DNA of 64,000 nucleotides, taken from positions 1-64,000 of the forward strand of contig LLEY01000009.1 in NCBI GenBank assembly GCA_001414485.1. Reading direction: 5' to 3'. Of the stretch, positions 45,546 through 56,800 are shown piece by piece. The notes beneath the pieces were generated by a model. It was not told the DNA's origin, searched no databases, and worked only from the letters and a program-made list of their open reading frames with translations. Position 1 is the first letter of the stretch. Every line of letters begins with the position of its first letter. A program made the position numbers and the translations under genes. This DNA is from Calycina herbarum (lineage: Eukaryota; Ascomycota; Leotiomycetes; Helotiales; Pezizellaceae).

Positions 45546-46963
45546 GAGCTTTCTAAAAGACTGTAAATACTCCTAATAACTTTCGTAGCCCTGAACACTT
45601 TAAGGTCCTTTGCCGAGATTAGAAGCGAGAATACTATTACGTAAATTATTTGCTCTATAACTTAAAATCCAATTAACAAAGCACTCTAAAGAGGAAGTAG
45701 TTAAATTCAAATCAAGTATTGGGGACATGAGTCAGTTACATGTACAAAATAAAAATCATTTCACATCACAGTAATCGGAACCTCAAACGCAGGGGTGGTA
45801 AAAGTAGTGCATTATAGAAGAAACACAGAAACTAAACCTCAAAATCTAGCTAGTATCTATTGGTCGCTTTGTTGTATTGGCAGAACGATGATATTAAATT
45901 GTTGCTGCATCGTCCTTCAAAAGTAACCTCCACCACATCCTCGAAGCTCATTCGCTCGAATCCCACCAGCAAGGGAGATTCTTATTCCTCCGGTTCCCAA
46001 GTACAACACATATCATGGTCAATTTCAGTGGACCGAAAGTACTGGCTCTCATCTGTCAGGGTGTCGAGTTAATGTAGTGAAGCGTTTTTCGCCGACTTGG
46101 ATGGTGACACGACCATAAGGATCGACACCTTTGGGTTGTTCTCGTTCTGAAGCCATATCGTTGCGCTTAGCCTTCTTTGGGATGTTAGATATGCATGCTT
46201 ATATGAGTACCGATTAATATAGGTGTGTACTTACCAAGTGGTACGACTCGGTTTTGTAAAATGCTTAGGAGATTCTGGGCTGGTTGATTTTTCCACATCT
46301 TGTTTCTTTGCTATAAGAATAGACTGCGCAATTTAATACACAAAGTAAGGTACATGAGTTGATTAAATACCCAGAAAGGACGCTAGGAAACACGCTGGCA
46401 AGCGCACTAGTGTGTAGTCATAAGACAGGAGGTGAGTGAATTCAAATATCCTTTTCAACATTTCTTGATTGATTAGATTATTCACAGTTATTGGTGCGAG
46501 TGGAGGGAATGAGAAGGGATCCTGAAACCACACCAGACTTGGAGTTGTTGAGAGGATAACAGAGGATGCGGCTTGGAAATTTTCTAAGTACCGAGCAAAT
46601 GAGACAAACGAATAAAATGGCAAACATGAAACGGATCGCAAGCGAAATACATCAAGAGCGTGGCTCGAGTCCTTAAAAGAAAGCCTTTGGTACAGTCAGG
46701 AGTAGAACGAAGCCTGATCTGGAATTAAGGATCGAGTTGAGAAATTGGTGTTTACTATCGATTTTGTAAAAGGCAGTAAACGATTTGATCTGTATCCTGC
46801 CGAGCAACTTACAGCGGTAGCTAGAACTCACAATAGAATCGTGGGACACTGGTGCCGTCTAGGTAGCCTTACCCGCGGAGCTCTCAAAGGATGAACGCAG
46901 TATTGAGAGGGAATGTCTCGGTATGAGGAATTGGCGGAGAGTTGAGCTGAACCTTTCTTTGAT
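45546..46963. other. Right flank of the transposon block
   Basis: Normal base composition resumes within about 150 bp. The only protein-like trace is the BTB-like fragment at 46,049-46,156. An open frame at 46,363-46,641 (minus) has no family resemblance. Confidence 0.5.
46006..46156 (-). pseudogene. BTB/POZ-like N-terminal fragment with frameshift
   Basis: On the minus strand, ATG 46,156 starts MASEREQPKGVDPYGRVTIQVGEKRFTT, which resembles the first strands of a BTB/KCTD-type domain (VTIxVGxKRFTT). A TGA follows after 35 residues (46,049). One frame over, the sequence continues SQYFRSTEIDHDM, which would be the natural next BTB segment. This looks like a frameshifted, truncated relic beside the transposon block. 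Weak evidence from a short match. Confidence 0.4.
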
Positions 46964-47593
46964 TCATAGCTTCCCAACTTCCGGATCAATACTCACCTTC
47001 CCATGTTCACATATCGCCAGAACCGCTCCATCACTCTCCCTCTTCATCGTCGCCGTAATAGTACACAACCGCTTTCCCGCATGCACCACCGTACTTTCGA
47101 TTAAAACCTTCGTCCCAACAGGTACCGGTCGTAAATACGTAACATTCAATGTCCGCGAAACCCCCAAGTATGCCCAGAACCCAGGCCTCGCAATCGGACC
47201 AAGCGCCGAGGTAGTTAACCACTACATAAATTAATTAGCTCCCTTTCCCCATAAAGATATGCAAGAAAACTCACATCAAAAATAGTAGAAGTACACCCCC
47301 CATGTAAATTCCCCAATCGATTGCAATGCTCCGGCTGAACTGTATATCTGAATACCGTCCTTCCCGCGGGTTCTGCCGACGCTTCGAGGAGTTCCATTTC
47401 GTTGAGTACTTTGCCTCCCCATATCTAGTTTGGTTTCTGATGAGCCTCAGTTTTTAATTGTGCTGGGAGGTGGAGGGGAATTTACTGATTCAGGGTCATC
47501 TTGTTCTGCCATTGCGAAGACTATCGTTTTTACTATGTCTACGGCGGATTCGAAGGTGGGAATGGGCGTTAATTTTGGAGGCAAGGGTGCCAT
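46964..47593 (-). CDS. Hotdog-fold thioesterase (4HBT / PaaI-like)
   Basis: Three exons (47486-47593, 47275-47424, 46964-47221) encode 171 residues, all junctions in phase 0. The active-site loop CNRLGNLHGGCTSTIFD continues across the intron to WLTTSALGPIARPGFW. HGG plus the following acidic residue is the PaaI/THEM2-type catalytic signature. Then VSRTLNVTYLRPVPVGTKVLIES and GKRLCTITATM complete the hotdog strands, and the ICEHGKVSID end is typical. It should hydrolyse acyl-CoA thioesters; the chain preference is unknown. The start MAPLPPKLTPIPTFESAV is the first Met in frame. Introns are 61 and 53 nt. Confidence 0.92.
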
Positions 47594-48582
47594 GGTTGCG
47601 TGAGACGTGGACTGAGAAAGGTTGCGAGAGGTCGAGGGTTTGAAAGTGAGTGAGAGTTGCGCGATGGTGATGGGAGGTTGTGAATAGCATCAAGGTTGAT
47701 TCCGAAGTTCGTCGGCTCATGATGCCGAGGTTCATTCGGCGTCGGATCGGAAGGCTTCGGAGCGACTCGGAGGACGGGGAAGCGAGAGTTTCAGGGGCCG
47801 GATAACTGATAGCCAGATAGCCAATGATAATTAAGCATGATGACTCTAAACTTCATCAAAGTTCTCAGGACACAAGTGCCCTAGGTAAGCTAGCTACTCA
47901 AATACAAACCTAATTCTCAATATCACATCAGCTGCTCATCAAGCTCCAAACCCATTCGTACAAGGATCAAAATACCCACCCAAGAAAAGAGAAAGTAAGA
48001 CATTCGTATCCAACACCGAATAGGTGACCCCATTCCCCATCACCAGACACACCACAACAACGAAACTCAACCCCCTCAATCTCGGTAGCGGCCCGTCTCC
48101 TTTCATGCAGGTAATCGCGACATGCAACGAAATTCTCGAATTGTTCCCAAAGGAATGAAACATTTTCCCCAGATGCTGCATAATACTGGTCCTTCCACGT
48201 GATGCAAGAATCATGTGGGGTGGATAAGAGGCGGCTCATGACTCAAAATAGAGTTTGTCATTTGCTTTTTGGAACTTGCATATTGCTTCTTTCGGGTTGG
48301 ATAAATGCGACAGGAAATCGCGATGTGCAACAAAGCTGTGGTGTTGCTCAGCTTTTGCGGGCCGTTCCGTTATGGGTGGCTGGTTGAATGCCATTGTGAA
48401 ACAGGTGTAACTTTGCCCAGAATCGAGGTATTCTTCCTTTACTCCGTCAAGACAATATATTTAGTTATTATATATAGGTTCTAAATTTCCCCTCATTAAT
48501 TGTCCTTGATTGCTTAGTGACATCTATCTAGTTTTCATTTCATTTCCTCAAGTATCCTTTATGTAATATTCCCCCTAGATTA
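47594..48582. other. Intergenic region with two bipartite-motif cores
   Basis: Almost 1 kb between thioesterase and membrane-protein genes. Two overlapping minus-strand frames (47,939-48,239) are open but resemble nothing known. Motif cores at about 48,113 and 48,317. Confidence 0.5.
48113..48336 (+). repeat. Two bipartite-motif cores
   Basis: ATCG-CGA-CA-TGCAACGAA at about 48,115-48,132 and ATCG-CGA-TG-TGCAACAAA at about 48,318-48,334. The GCCAAGTT half is absent from both. Confidence 0.7.
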
Positions 48583-49649
48583 TTACTCCACCCACCACTG
48601 TTCGCTGACTGTATGCTGTTAACAAAACCCATTGTTTAGAGGTCTACAAGACTTACACCGCCAATCTTGTTGTGACCAGCTTTTGCTTTATGCCTACTAT
48701 TCAACAAATTCCAAATTTGGGCGAAGAAATTCAACAGCTCGACAGTAAAAATCATTACGCCAGCGTAATAAACGTATGTCTAATAACCGCAAATCAGTAC
48801 TCATCCTCTCTCACCATTCCTGTTCGATGGCCTTTCCCACTCTCCATGGAATAAGTTGACTCACCATCTCAACACAAGTACTCTCAAACCCAATCCTCCT
48901 ATTCCCAAAACTAACCTCAAACTCTTTATGCGAACAAGTCCAAGTCCAAATATCATATTGCGAATTATCATTCTTATTATCCCAACTCTTAAAGTAAACC
49001 ACAGCACCAAGCCAAAGCGCACAAGCGACAAAAGTCGAGGGTATAGAAATAAGAGGTCGAAGAGTGGAGAAGTGTTTATCTTTAACCTATATCTATTAGC
49101 GAGATACAGACAGAAGTGGAGGATAGGTAAACAAACAAGTAAAAGCGCAATAAAATTAACAACAAAAGCAACAACTGCAGCCCCCAGAAACAAATACGTA
49201 GGATAAAGTTTCAACCCTTCCGGCCAAGCCGGTAATTCCATCCCTGAGGGATACTTGAAATTCGCAAGCGCACTCTTCCCTTGTAAATATAACGTGTGAC
49301 CAAGTAACCCAATGATCGTAATGCTTAAAAGTAAACTAATTATACGCCAAGTTACTCGGATTCCATGGGAAACTTGGTAGCGCGGTTGTCGCTTTTTAGT
49401 TTTTGGATCCTCGTGGTTGAATGGAAGTAATCGGTTCTCGGGGTCTACGTGTGTGTACGCTGTCGGAGCCTCATAACCAGGTGCTCCATATGCCGACTTT
49501 GACAATTGATCGTCATTCGAAGGTGTGGTTATAATTTTAGGGACGCTATATGGTTCGGGTGGTATGTGAAAAGCATCGTGGTGCGCGGGGTCGTCGTAAA
49601 TGTCGATCCTAGGGTTAGAAGATCCAGCCGTTTGTCTGTAGGGCTCCAT
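48583..49649 (-). CDS. Multi-pass membrane protein of unknown function
   Basis: Exons 49137-49649, 48865-49086 and 48779 downward. The start MEPYRQTAGSSNPRIDIYDD (ATG 49,649) is chosen over an upstream Met because the intervening 35 residues look like leader DNA. A Pro/Asp-rich cytosolic N-terminus of about 100 residues precedes TM1 (IISLLLSITIIGLLGHTLYL), TM2 (TYLFLGAAVVAFVVNFIALLL), TM3 (STFVACALWLGAVVYF) and TM4 (YYAGVMIFTVELLNFFAQIW). A Cys-containing loop (WTWTCSHK...FESTCVEM) lies between TM3 and TM4. The layout resembles fungal MARVEL-like four-TM proteins. The 3' end is uncertain: either a stop at 48,636, or a further splice (GTAAGT donor) to a stop at 48,583. Role unknown. Confidence 0.8.
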
Positions 49650-50189
49650 CCCGAAAATCCTGTGATATCCAAAGAAAGAAAGAAAATAGAGAAAGCGAGA
49701 AAAATAGCTGGGAAGTGGAAGACCAAATACTTTTCGTGTTGTTGCCGTCAGCACTTGTTAGCATCAGCCACGGCCGACAACTGTGGGGGATGCATGAACA
49801 CGGCGCAAGCGGCGTCAGCACCTCTTTAGTCTGCGTCCTGGAAAAGGATAAATTTCCATTGATATCGATTGTTATTGGGTGATTCGGTCTACTTTTCTTA
49901 CCTTGGCTTGAATGATTAGCAAAGCGGAATACTGAAAGAAGTTGAGGGGCTGAGTGTCAGCGACCTCTCACCTCCCCGATAGCCGAATCCGAGCACCCAT
50001 TTGATCGGGTACAGGTTGAAGGGCTGAGAGCACCACTAATTCCCAAAATAAAGATAGCCGCCAGCGCGCTAGTTTTCCGGATTTTTGAACCTGGATAAAA
50101 CGTATCGAATGTACGTAAAGAACGACGGAACAATTCAGTATGTATCACATGCAAGGTAAATAAAAGCACGAGAGGATACCAGTAACCCA

Positions 50190-50375
50190 ATCATAATATT
50201 TGGGGGCCAAAAAGCAACCTCGCGGGTACTCGAGTAAGCCCAACAACTATCGAGTAACCCACCGATTGTCGAGTAAGCCGCCTCATATTTCGGGGCTAAA
50301 AAGAGTGCGAGTAAGCCATTGATCATAGAGTAAGTTGCAAAAATCTTTGCGAATAGGGCATCTATCGAGTTAACT
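50190..50375 (+). repeat. Cluster II of CGAGTAAG / AATATTTgGGGGcC repeats
   Basis: This is the inverse of cluster I. AATATTTGGGGGCCAAAAAG at about 50,197 and a CATATTTCGGGGCTAAAAAG variant at about 50,284 alternate with CGAGTAAG(C) words at about 50,233, 50,270 and 50,309, plus CGAGTAAC and AGAGTAAG variants. Confidence 0.75.
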
Positions 50376-51070
50376 GCTTATATCGATTCTGTCCAAATCC
50401 GGGCTAATGAACAAGCCGTGAGAGATCATGATTACAATATTCTCACTATTGCCTTAATGTGTCGACGCAGTCTCAAGGCACCTTCTCTCCAATAATTGTG
50501 CTAAACATCTAGGAAAATGAATGTAACAAAAGCTAAATTGTCCTACTCATTTATAACGATTGAATCAAGTCCTGCTTGAATAGTTGGACATAATTCTACT
50601 GCTGGTAAAATCCTGCGCCCCCTGGTGTTCGGAGACACCTGAAGGGCGTCCAAAGAAGACAAGCTAACCAAGAATGAAGGACTTTGCGCAATCTCCTTGA
50701 GGTTCAAGAATGTCTTGACGAAATTAAAATAACAGAAGAACAGCAGGCAAATCGAATAAAAAGTGACCAGATGACAAGGAACTCCTCAAATTCGTGCAGA
50801 ACAACCTGCGTACCACTTGGCCACAAATATACAGTCCTAACAACCTTTCTTGTGCAATAATAACATTCCAAATTTCCCATTCCAGACTAAACTGCACTTG
50901 GATCGATATTTTCCGCGATGTGCATACATACCGCTTGGAAACTAGTTGGCAACCAAAAGAACAGGTCGTCACCCAAACACACGAACCAGAGAAACGGCGC
51001 CGCACCAGGGGACCCTAACAACGGATAACTCCTGTTAGAGCACACTCGTCCGCCCCCCAACTGAGACAAC

Positions 51071-53909
51071 ATTTGCGATATGCAACAAATCCATTTCTCA
51101 AGAGTAGGAGTGTCTCCATTGGGAAGAATGAAACCAGACTTGTCGAATCGTGGGGTTGGACAAACTTGGACAACTCAGCAGTCCGACCATGAACGAGACT
51201 GGGTTTGGTTGAACACAAACAGTTTGTTGTCCTCAATGCGACGGGAACGATGATTCCCGCTTCCAAACGACGAGCATGGGGCTCTAATTCTATGAAGTGT
51301 GAGAGGATGTCCTCGAGGCGGTTTCTAATGACCTAGATGGGAGAGGAAGGGGGAAGGGGGAAGGGGGGTTGCCAAGGGGAGATGTGCTACTCGATACAAA
51401 CTCTAGTTATGGCTCGAGACGCGGGGCGGGGGCTTGCGGGGAGTTGTTGGACCCGGGGAAGCTGGGGTACCAAGAGGGGGCCAGATCTCTTGGAAGTCTT
51501 GAGCCAAGTTGTCTCGATGAGCAACAAAAGATTGAAGATTGCAATGTTCATCGACGTTGAGGGAAATGATGATGAGGATTCTGGTAAGGACAAGCTGTAG
51601 TTTATTGGAAACAGCGACAAGCCATGGGTGAGCTTCGGACCGGAAATGGCCGACCGTCCACCCAAGCAGCGAGTCAAGTTCGTGATGGCATTTCAAGAAC
51701 AAGAAAAGAGAGAAGAAAATTTTCAAAACTGTGGATTTCTCCAAGATCTTATTAAAGAAATTAAGTTTCAAACTACGTAGCTCATCATGAAGCCAAGTTC
51801 TTACGACTTGCAACAAAAATCATGAATGGTGTTTCCAAGAGACGAATTGGGAAAGTCAACCCCCTTTGGTGCACCAAAGTACGCCACCAAGTCATCGGCC
51901 AAGTTACTTCGACTTGCAACAAAAAACAGACTGTGGAGATCAAACTCTTGCGATGTGCTACAAGTCTAGGAGCCGAGCAATCCGAGTGACTGTGAACATC
52001 CAAGGAGTTCGCACTGTTGGGGTTGAGCTGTGTGTCTATGTATAAAATGGATGGGTTTTGTATCGAATCGAATGAAGCCTCGTTCAAAGCTTCTTCGATT
52101 TGAGCTATGGAATATACTCTGGATATCACAAGTTCATAGAAAAGAGAATGCTATATATTAAAGAAAGGAGAAACGTTCACAAACCAATACCAAAGCCCAG
52201 CCAGCCGCCAAGTTGCTTCGACTTGCAACAAATCTCAGCTATCAACTCCAAATTGCTAGACTCAAGAGCAATCCGGAAAAACGGCTTCTATTTACATGTA
52301 ACAAATCCACAAGGAAAGAAGAAAAACACAAGCATGTTGTGCAGAAAAAACTTCTTCCGGCAGCATCTATCCGTCGGTGGCTTGTTTGCAAGAAGCCGGG
52401 ATAAGGCCGACTTTGAACGAATACGGCTACGAATCTATGCAAATTCAGGGTTAGGAAGTAAATTTACATTATATTCATCCCTTTTCAACCTTACTCACAA
52501 GAAATACCTTTCAAGAAACCCTCTTTCCAGCGAACCTAACAACCTTCAAGTCCGCACCTAGGAAAGAATTGCCGTCACCCGTGTAAACACGTTTTCAATA
52601 TGCCTTTACACAAATCCCCGTCTCATATCCCTCAAATACCGCCGAACTTTCGAGTCAGTATGTGGGGAGCAAAAAGGTAAAAATAAAGGGAACGGAGAAT
52701 TGCCAAGTTGGTCGCGATATGCAACAAGAAAAAGTTTGGTTGTTCATTTTAGCATTTAGACTTTTTTGATACTTGGTGTGTCGGGTCGATGAAGTTGACG
52801 AGAGACAACCACAATTACTTTGAATTCGAGTGTGTGAGTAATTTTCTGGATAATTTATTCCGTTTAAGAAAAAGAATCATTTTCCCTTTCTCTGAAAGGC
52901 AAGACACCACCTAGAAAAAACACCTAGAAAATCAATCCAAGGTTACCCATCCCACCCCTCGGTCCGCCTTAATTCCTCAACGGAGATCCCGAGACCCCCT
53001 AATACAAGAACCCAACACAAACCTCAACACCCATAAATACAAACTGTTGCACATCGCACCAACTTGGCAGACACCACAAACAAGGAAATGAAAATTGTTC
53101 TCCCAATCCTCTGCATTCTTCTTTAGTATTCTCAAGTTTGTTGCATTTCGCTCAACTTGGCAGGGGCAGGGAAGAAAACTAGTTTGCTACCGGGCCCGGA
53201 AAGAAGACTTCCTTTTTTAAAATAAAAATTCTTCAACTAGTAAGCCCTGAAATGGAATTACGGGACTGGTTTGTAACGCAATATTCGTCATTGTACTTGC
53301 GCCCCGCATTCAAGAAGTTTTGTTGCAAGTCGGAGGAACTTGGCTTTTCTTGTTCGGATGGGATTGTCTGGAGAATTCCATCTTGGCCCTGACTTTGATG
53401 TCCACCTGTGTTAACACACCAAGATACCAAGAGAGCAAAGCACAAAAGCGAATTCTTGATTTGTGCCAGGGAGTGTGGGATAAGATATACATACATACCC
53501 AGCACCAAGTAAAGAACTCGAAATTATCGTGAACCAACATGGCCGGGGAGAATCAGGAAATTCAATTCTGTTAACCCTTCTCGATCAACAGCTATGACAT
53601 TTGAGAATGGGTCGCATAACAGGATAGAAACAATAATCGACCCTCTTACAAACCAGCGGAAAATAGTTACCTCCTCCTCATTAGCCTAGACCTCCCCAGT
53701 ACGTGAAAACAAGAACTCCGGCCTCTGAACCCAGCCTAAACAAAGTTCGCTCGAACTAACCGGCCTCGAAGCATCTCGACACGCCTCGCCAAGTTTCCTC
53801 GAAATGCAACAAACATCTTCTTAGCATCTGGACATTGACAAACATAAGGAGATGGGTGGACACTAGAGAAGAAAGCACCCCTGCCAAGTTTGTTCGATGT
53901 GCAACAGAC
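51071..53909. repeat. Main array of the dispersed bipartite motif GCCAAGTT-N3-5-CGA-N2-TGCAACAAA
   Basis: Plus-strand copies with both halves: 51,503, 51,792, 51,898, 52,207, 52,702, 53,788 and 53,883. Minus-strand copies with both halves: 53,045, 53,137 and 53,318. Core-only or weaker copies: 51,071, 51,371 (partial) and 51,941 (GCTACAAG variant). Each is about 26-28 bp, separated by 80-700 bp of unrelated sequence. The spacer and the N2 vary while the flanks are nearly invariant. Confidence 0.85.
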
Positions 53910-54395
53910 TACTTGGAGCTGCCTGGGTCTTGCGGTACTGACTGTTGCTATTATCGAACGTTCAATCCAGAGGTCTTGTGAAGTGGAAAAGGAACAATAT
54001 GTGGGTCTTTAGTGGGAGATATAAAGGCTGAAGCTACTTGGCCTTTGAGGGGTGATTTGGAGGAGAAAAAAATTGATGATCAAGAGATTATAGAATGAGA
54101 GATTGAAGATTTGAGATTTTGTTTGTTTGGATCATAGCTCCCCTTCTATATCCTAGGTAGTGGTGCAGCTGCATTTTTGCAGATTCACAAGAAACTCGTA
54201 TATCATACACCGATGTCATGAATGCCATAGCTCTCCCATCCCACTGCCCACCAATCCATAGCCTGCCATTCCACCCAGGCTTGCCTTTTGTTCATACACA
54301 TCTTATTACATTGGCCGTAGCCATCTCTTAAATAGCATGGCCTCTCGCTCTGCAGACTCCCACATCGCCGTATTTCGATTCGAGGTCCAAAATCA

Positions 54396-54778
54396 TCACT
54401 CCCCCCTCCTCCTCTCCCTCCCAACCATACTCTCCTCCCTACTCGCCCCATTCATCCTAGCTTCCGTCTGCTTGAGTTTCTTCTCCAACCCCTGCCTGTT
54501 AACAAGCAATCCAATCTTCTGTTCCTCCAACTGTGCGATCCTCTCCGCGGGGCTTGCTTCAAGACGTTTCTGCGCTACCTATCGCGAACATTAGAAAACG
54601 AAAAATGGAAGAGCTAAAGCTAGAGAGAAGGGGGGAGATGGCATACCTTCTGGACATCACTTTGTATCTTCAACCCCGCTCCATACCATGCTCCTACCAT
54701 CGTAACAGACGCAATCGCTCCCGTCCATATGAATCGGCGGATCTTTTGGATCTGGGCGAGTTGTGCTGGGGTTGCCAT
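54396..54778 (-). CDS. Small single-TM coiled-coil protein (104 aa)
   Basis: Exons 54647-54778 and 54396-54578 join in phase 0 (K44 to V45) across a 68-nt intron (GTATGC donor, GATAG acceptor). The sequence MATPAQLAQIQKIRRFIW runs into one hydrophobic segment (about residues 17-36, FIWTGAIASVTMVGAWYGAG). Then comes a Glu/Lys/Gln-rich helix AERIAQLEEQKIGLLVNRQG predicted to coil, and a basic tail ending GRERRRGE. I recognise the pattern from small fungal proteins, perhaps mitochondrial inner-membrane, but have no firm family name. Each exon is too short to show as a long ORF. Localisation is inference. Confidence 0.75.
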
Positions 54779-55019
54779 CTTTTGCGAATTTGGGAGTTGT
54801 TGGGTTAAATCGAGGTTCTCAGACCGTCGTGTGGGATTTTCATCTCATCATCGCGTCTCAGTTGCTGGTTCGCGGATCGGATTGGGGGGATCCGTGGTGT
54901 TTGGTTTGATGTTGTTGTTGGAGCCCTGGTGAGGTTCCGATGTAAAATAATGCGACCCCTGCGGAGAAAGCCGAGACCATTCGAAATAAATTACCATCTT
55001 CAGTTCCGATTTTCTGTGT

Positions 55020-55355
55020 TCAACACCAGAATTCTCTCCATGCTTCGTTTGCCCTCTTTTCTCTTGTTTCCTTCATTTTCCTTTTAACAGCATCGTGTTC
55101 GATGAAAACTTCCTTGGTGGCTTTGTTGACTTTTCGCGCATTGAAGGTATGGATCCGCACAGCAGCTGTGGAACCGGCATTCTCGTAATTCCAATCCTCC
55201 AACTCTGTATCCGCAGAACAATCCGAGGAACTGGAGGAAGAAGATGAAATAGAAGAGCAACTAGAATCTCGTCGTGTTATTCCCACGCGAGGGGAGTCTG
55301 AAGGATGATTGGTGTGGGAAACCACGGGGGAGGCTATCCAAGTGAGTAAGCGCAT
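55020..55355 (-). CDS. Small hypothetical protein with Ser-rich tract
   Basis: 111-residue ORF, single exon. MRLLTWIASPVVSHTNHPSD precedes a run of about 14 serines (SSCSSISSSSSSSSD), an acidic patch (ADTELEDWNYENAG), and a basic, helical C-terminus (HDAVKRKMKETREKRANEAWREFW). Composition and codon use look coding, but I recognise no domain. It sits divergently or in tandem with nothing obvious, so function cannot be inferred. Confidence 0.5.
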   Translation of the reverse strand: MRLLTWIASPVVSHTNHPSDSPRVGITRRDSSCSSISSSSSSSSDCSADTELEDWNYENAGSTAAVRIHTFNARKVNKATKEVFIEHDAVKRKMKETREKRANEAWREFWC

Positions 55356-55820
55356 TGCGTTGATTTGAAGAACTCCTCCAGAGCAGAATTAGAGAATTAA
55401 TAACGAAACAAACAATTGATATTTGGGAGCTGTATGTGTACTATAAGTTCATCCAAAAGCGCCAACCCCCCATTGATTTCCTATTTCTCCTGGTCAACAC
55501 ACAGTCTCATCCATTGGTTTAACTCGGCTCTCTCCCTCATCGGTACCTTAGCCCGCGGAGTTTGGCCTTGTGCAAAAGTCTCCGAAACCGCGTTTCCATG
55601 TTTCAATTGCTTAAAAAGCCCAATCCCATCCCCCATCACCAATTCCGAAACACACCGCGACAGCGGGTCCGACGCTTCAAGCTCTTGTCTGGTCTCCTTC
55701 ACTTTGCACAATCGCCAAGTTCAACACCATATTCATCCGTGCGATCCTGTCGATAACGGCAGTTCTTTCCTCATCTCAGCCTCTCACAACGAGCCGATTA
55801 GGAAGCGTTAGACGGGCATC

Positions 55821-56699
55821 ATGACAACCCCTCGAGTCTTCGTCGTTCGCCATGGTGAGACCGAGTGGTCCCTGAATGGGAGACATACAGGAGTTACCGA
55901 GTTACCACTTACTGAAAACGGGGAGAAGCGTATTCGTGCTACGGGTAGGGCTTTGGTGGGAGATGATAGGTTGATTGTTCCTAAGAATTTGGCTCATATG
56001 TTTGTTCTCAACACCCCCCAAAAAAAACCAGTATCAAATTCTCAAACTGATTCAATCTCAGATTTGTCTCTCCTCGTCGACGTGCTCAAAGAACATTAGA
56101 GCTCTTGGATATAGGCTGTAAAGATAAATATCCATGGCAAGATAAACACGAAGCCTGTGATATCCGCACCAATGCGAAGGTGGAAGTCACTGAGGATATC
56201 CGGGAATGGGATTACGGTGATTACGAGGGTATCACATCTCCTGAGATCCGAGAGTTGAGGAAGAAGCAAGGTCTTGGGGATTGGGATATCTGGAGGGATG
56301 GATGTCCGGGTGGAGAGTAAGGCATATCCCCTACTTTTCATCATTCATATTTTGACAATAAGATGAGAGTCAATTATTAATTATGAAAACAGGAGTCCAG
56401 AAGATGTCACCAAAAGACTAGATCGTCTCATACACACCATCCGCACCAAATACCACAGTCCTTGCATCGGAAAACCCCTCTCAGAGAAACCAGCCGGCGA
56501 TGTCCTCCTCGTAGCCCATGGTCATATCCTCCGCGCCTTCGCAATGAGATGGGTAAATTCTACTCTTCAAGATGGACCAACTTTCCTTTTAGAAGCTGGG
56601 GGTGTAGGGACACTTAGTTATGAGCATAAGCGGATTGAGGAGCCTGCGATTCTTTTGGGTGGGAGTTTTATGGTTGAGTTGATGGAGGATGGGAAATGA
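55821..56699 (+). CDS. Histidine phosphatase (phosphoglycerate mutase-like)
   Basis: Three exons (55821-55999, 56062-56316, 56393-56699) give 246 residues. The catalytic [15 protein letters not shown] motif is at residues 10-24; the second block is [11 protein letters not shown], then [10 protein letters not shown] with the acid/base region. [11 protein letters not shown] carries the second catalytic His, and GVGTLSYEH follows. The join AHI-FVSPRR across the first intron restores the conserved S-P-R. The family removes phosphate from small metabolites; filamentous-fungal and yeast relatives include sedoheptulose-1,7-bisphosphatase (Shb17), and the EWDYG(D)YEG motif fits that branch, though the substrate is not certain. 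Cytosolic. Confidence 0.92.
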
Positions 56700-56800
56700 T
56701 GAGGTTAAGCATGTGTGTGTAAATACTGAGGAGAGAGGGGTAAATAGAGAAATGAACATTAAACCAGGGTCATAATGAGGATATTAAGTTTGAGGAGGGG

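Larger units (their letters stand above)
49650..54395. other. 4.7-kb gene-poor region rich in short dispersed repeats
   Basis: No credible gene. It contains repeat cluster II (50,190-50,375) and at least eleven copies of the bipartite TGCAACAAA motif (51,071-53,909). Base composition is ordinary and there is no RIP signature or transposon end. Confidence 0.6.

Noticed and set aside
45940..45975. Possible tRNA T-loop (CGCTCGAATCCCACC)
   Set aside because: No matching acceptor, D or anticodon stems can be folded around it.
50190..50375. CGAGTAAG cluster as a tandem satellite or telomere-like repeat
   Set aside because: The spacing and orientation are irregular and the words are interrupted by an AATATTT box; no fixed unit.
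51403..52561. Several 90-150 residue open frames on both strands in the motif-rich region
   Set aside because: They overlap each other on opposite strands, pass through motif copies and show no protein-like conservation.
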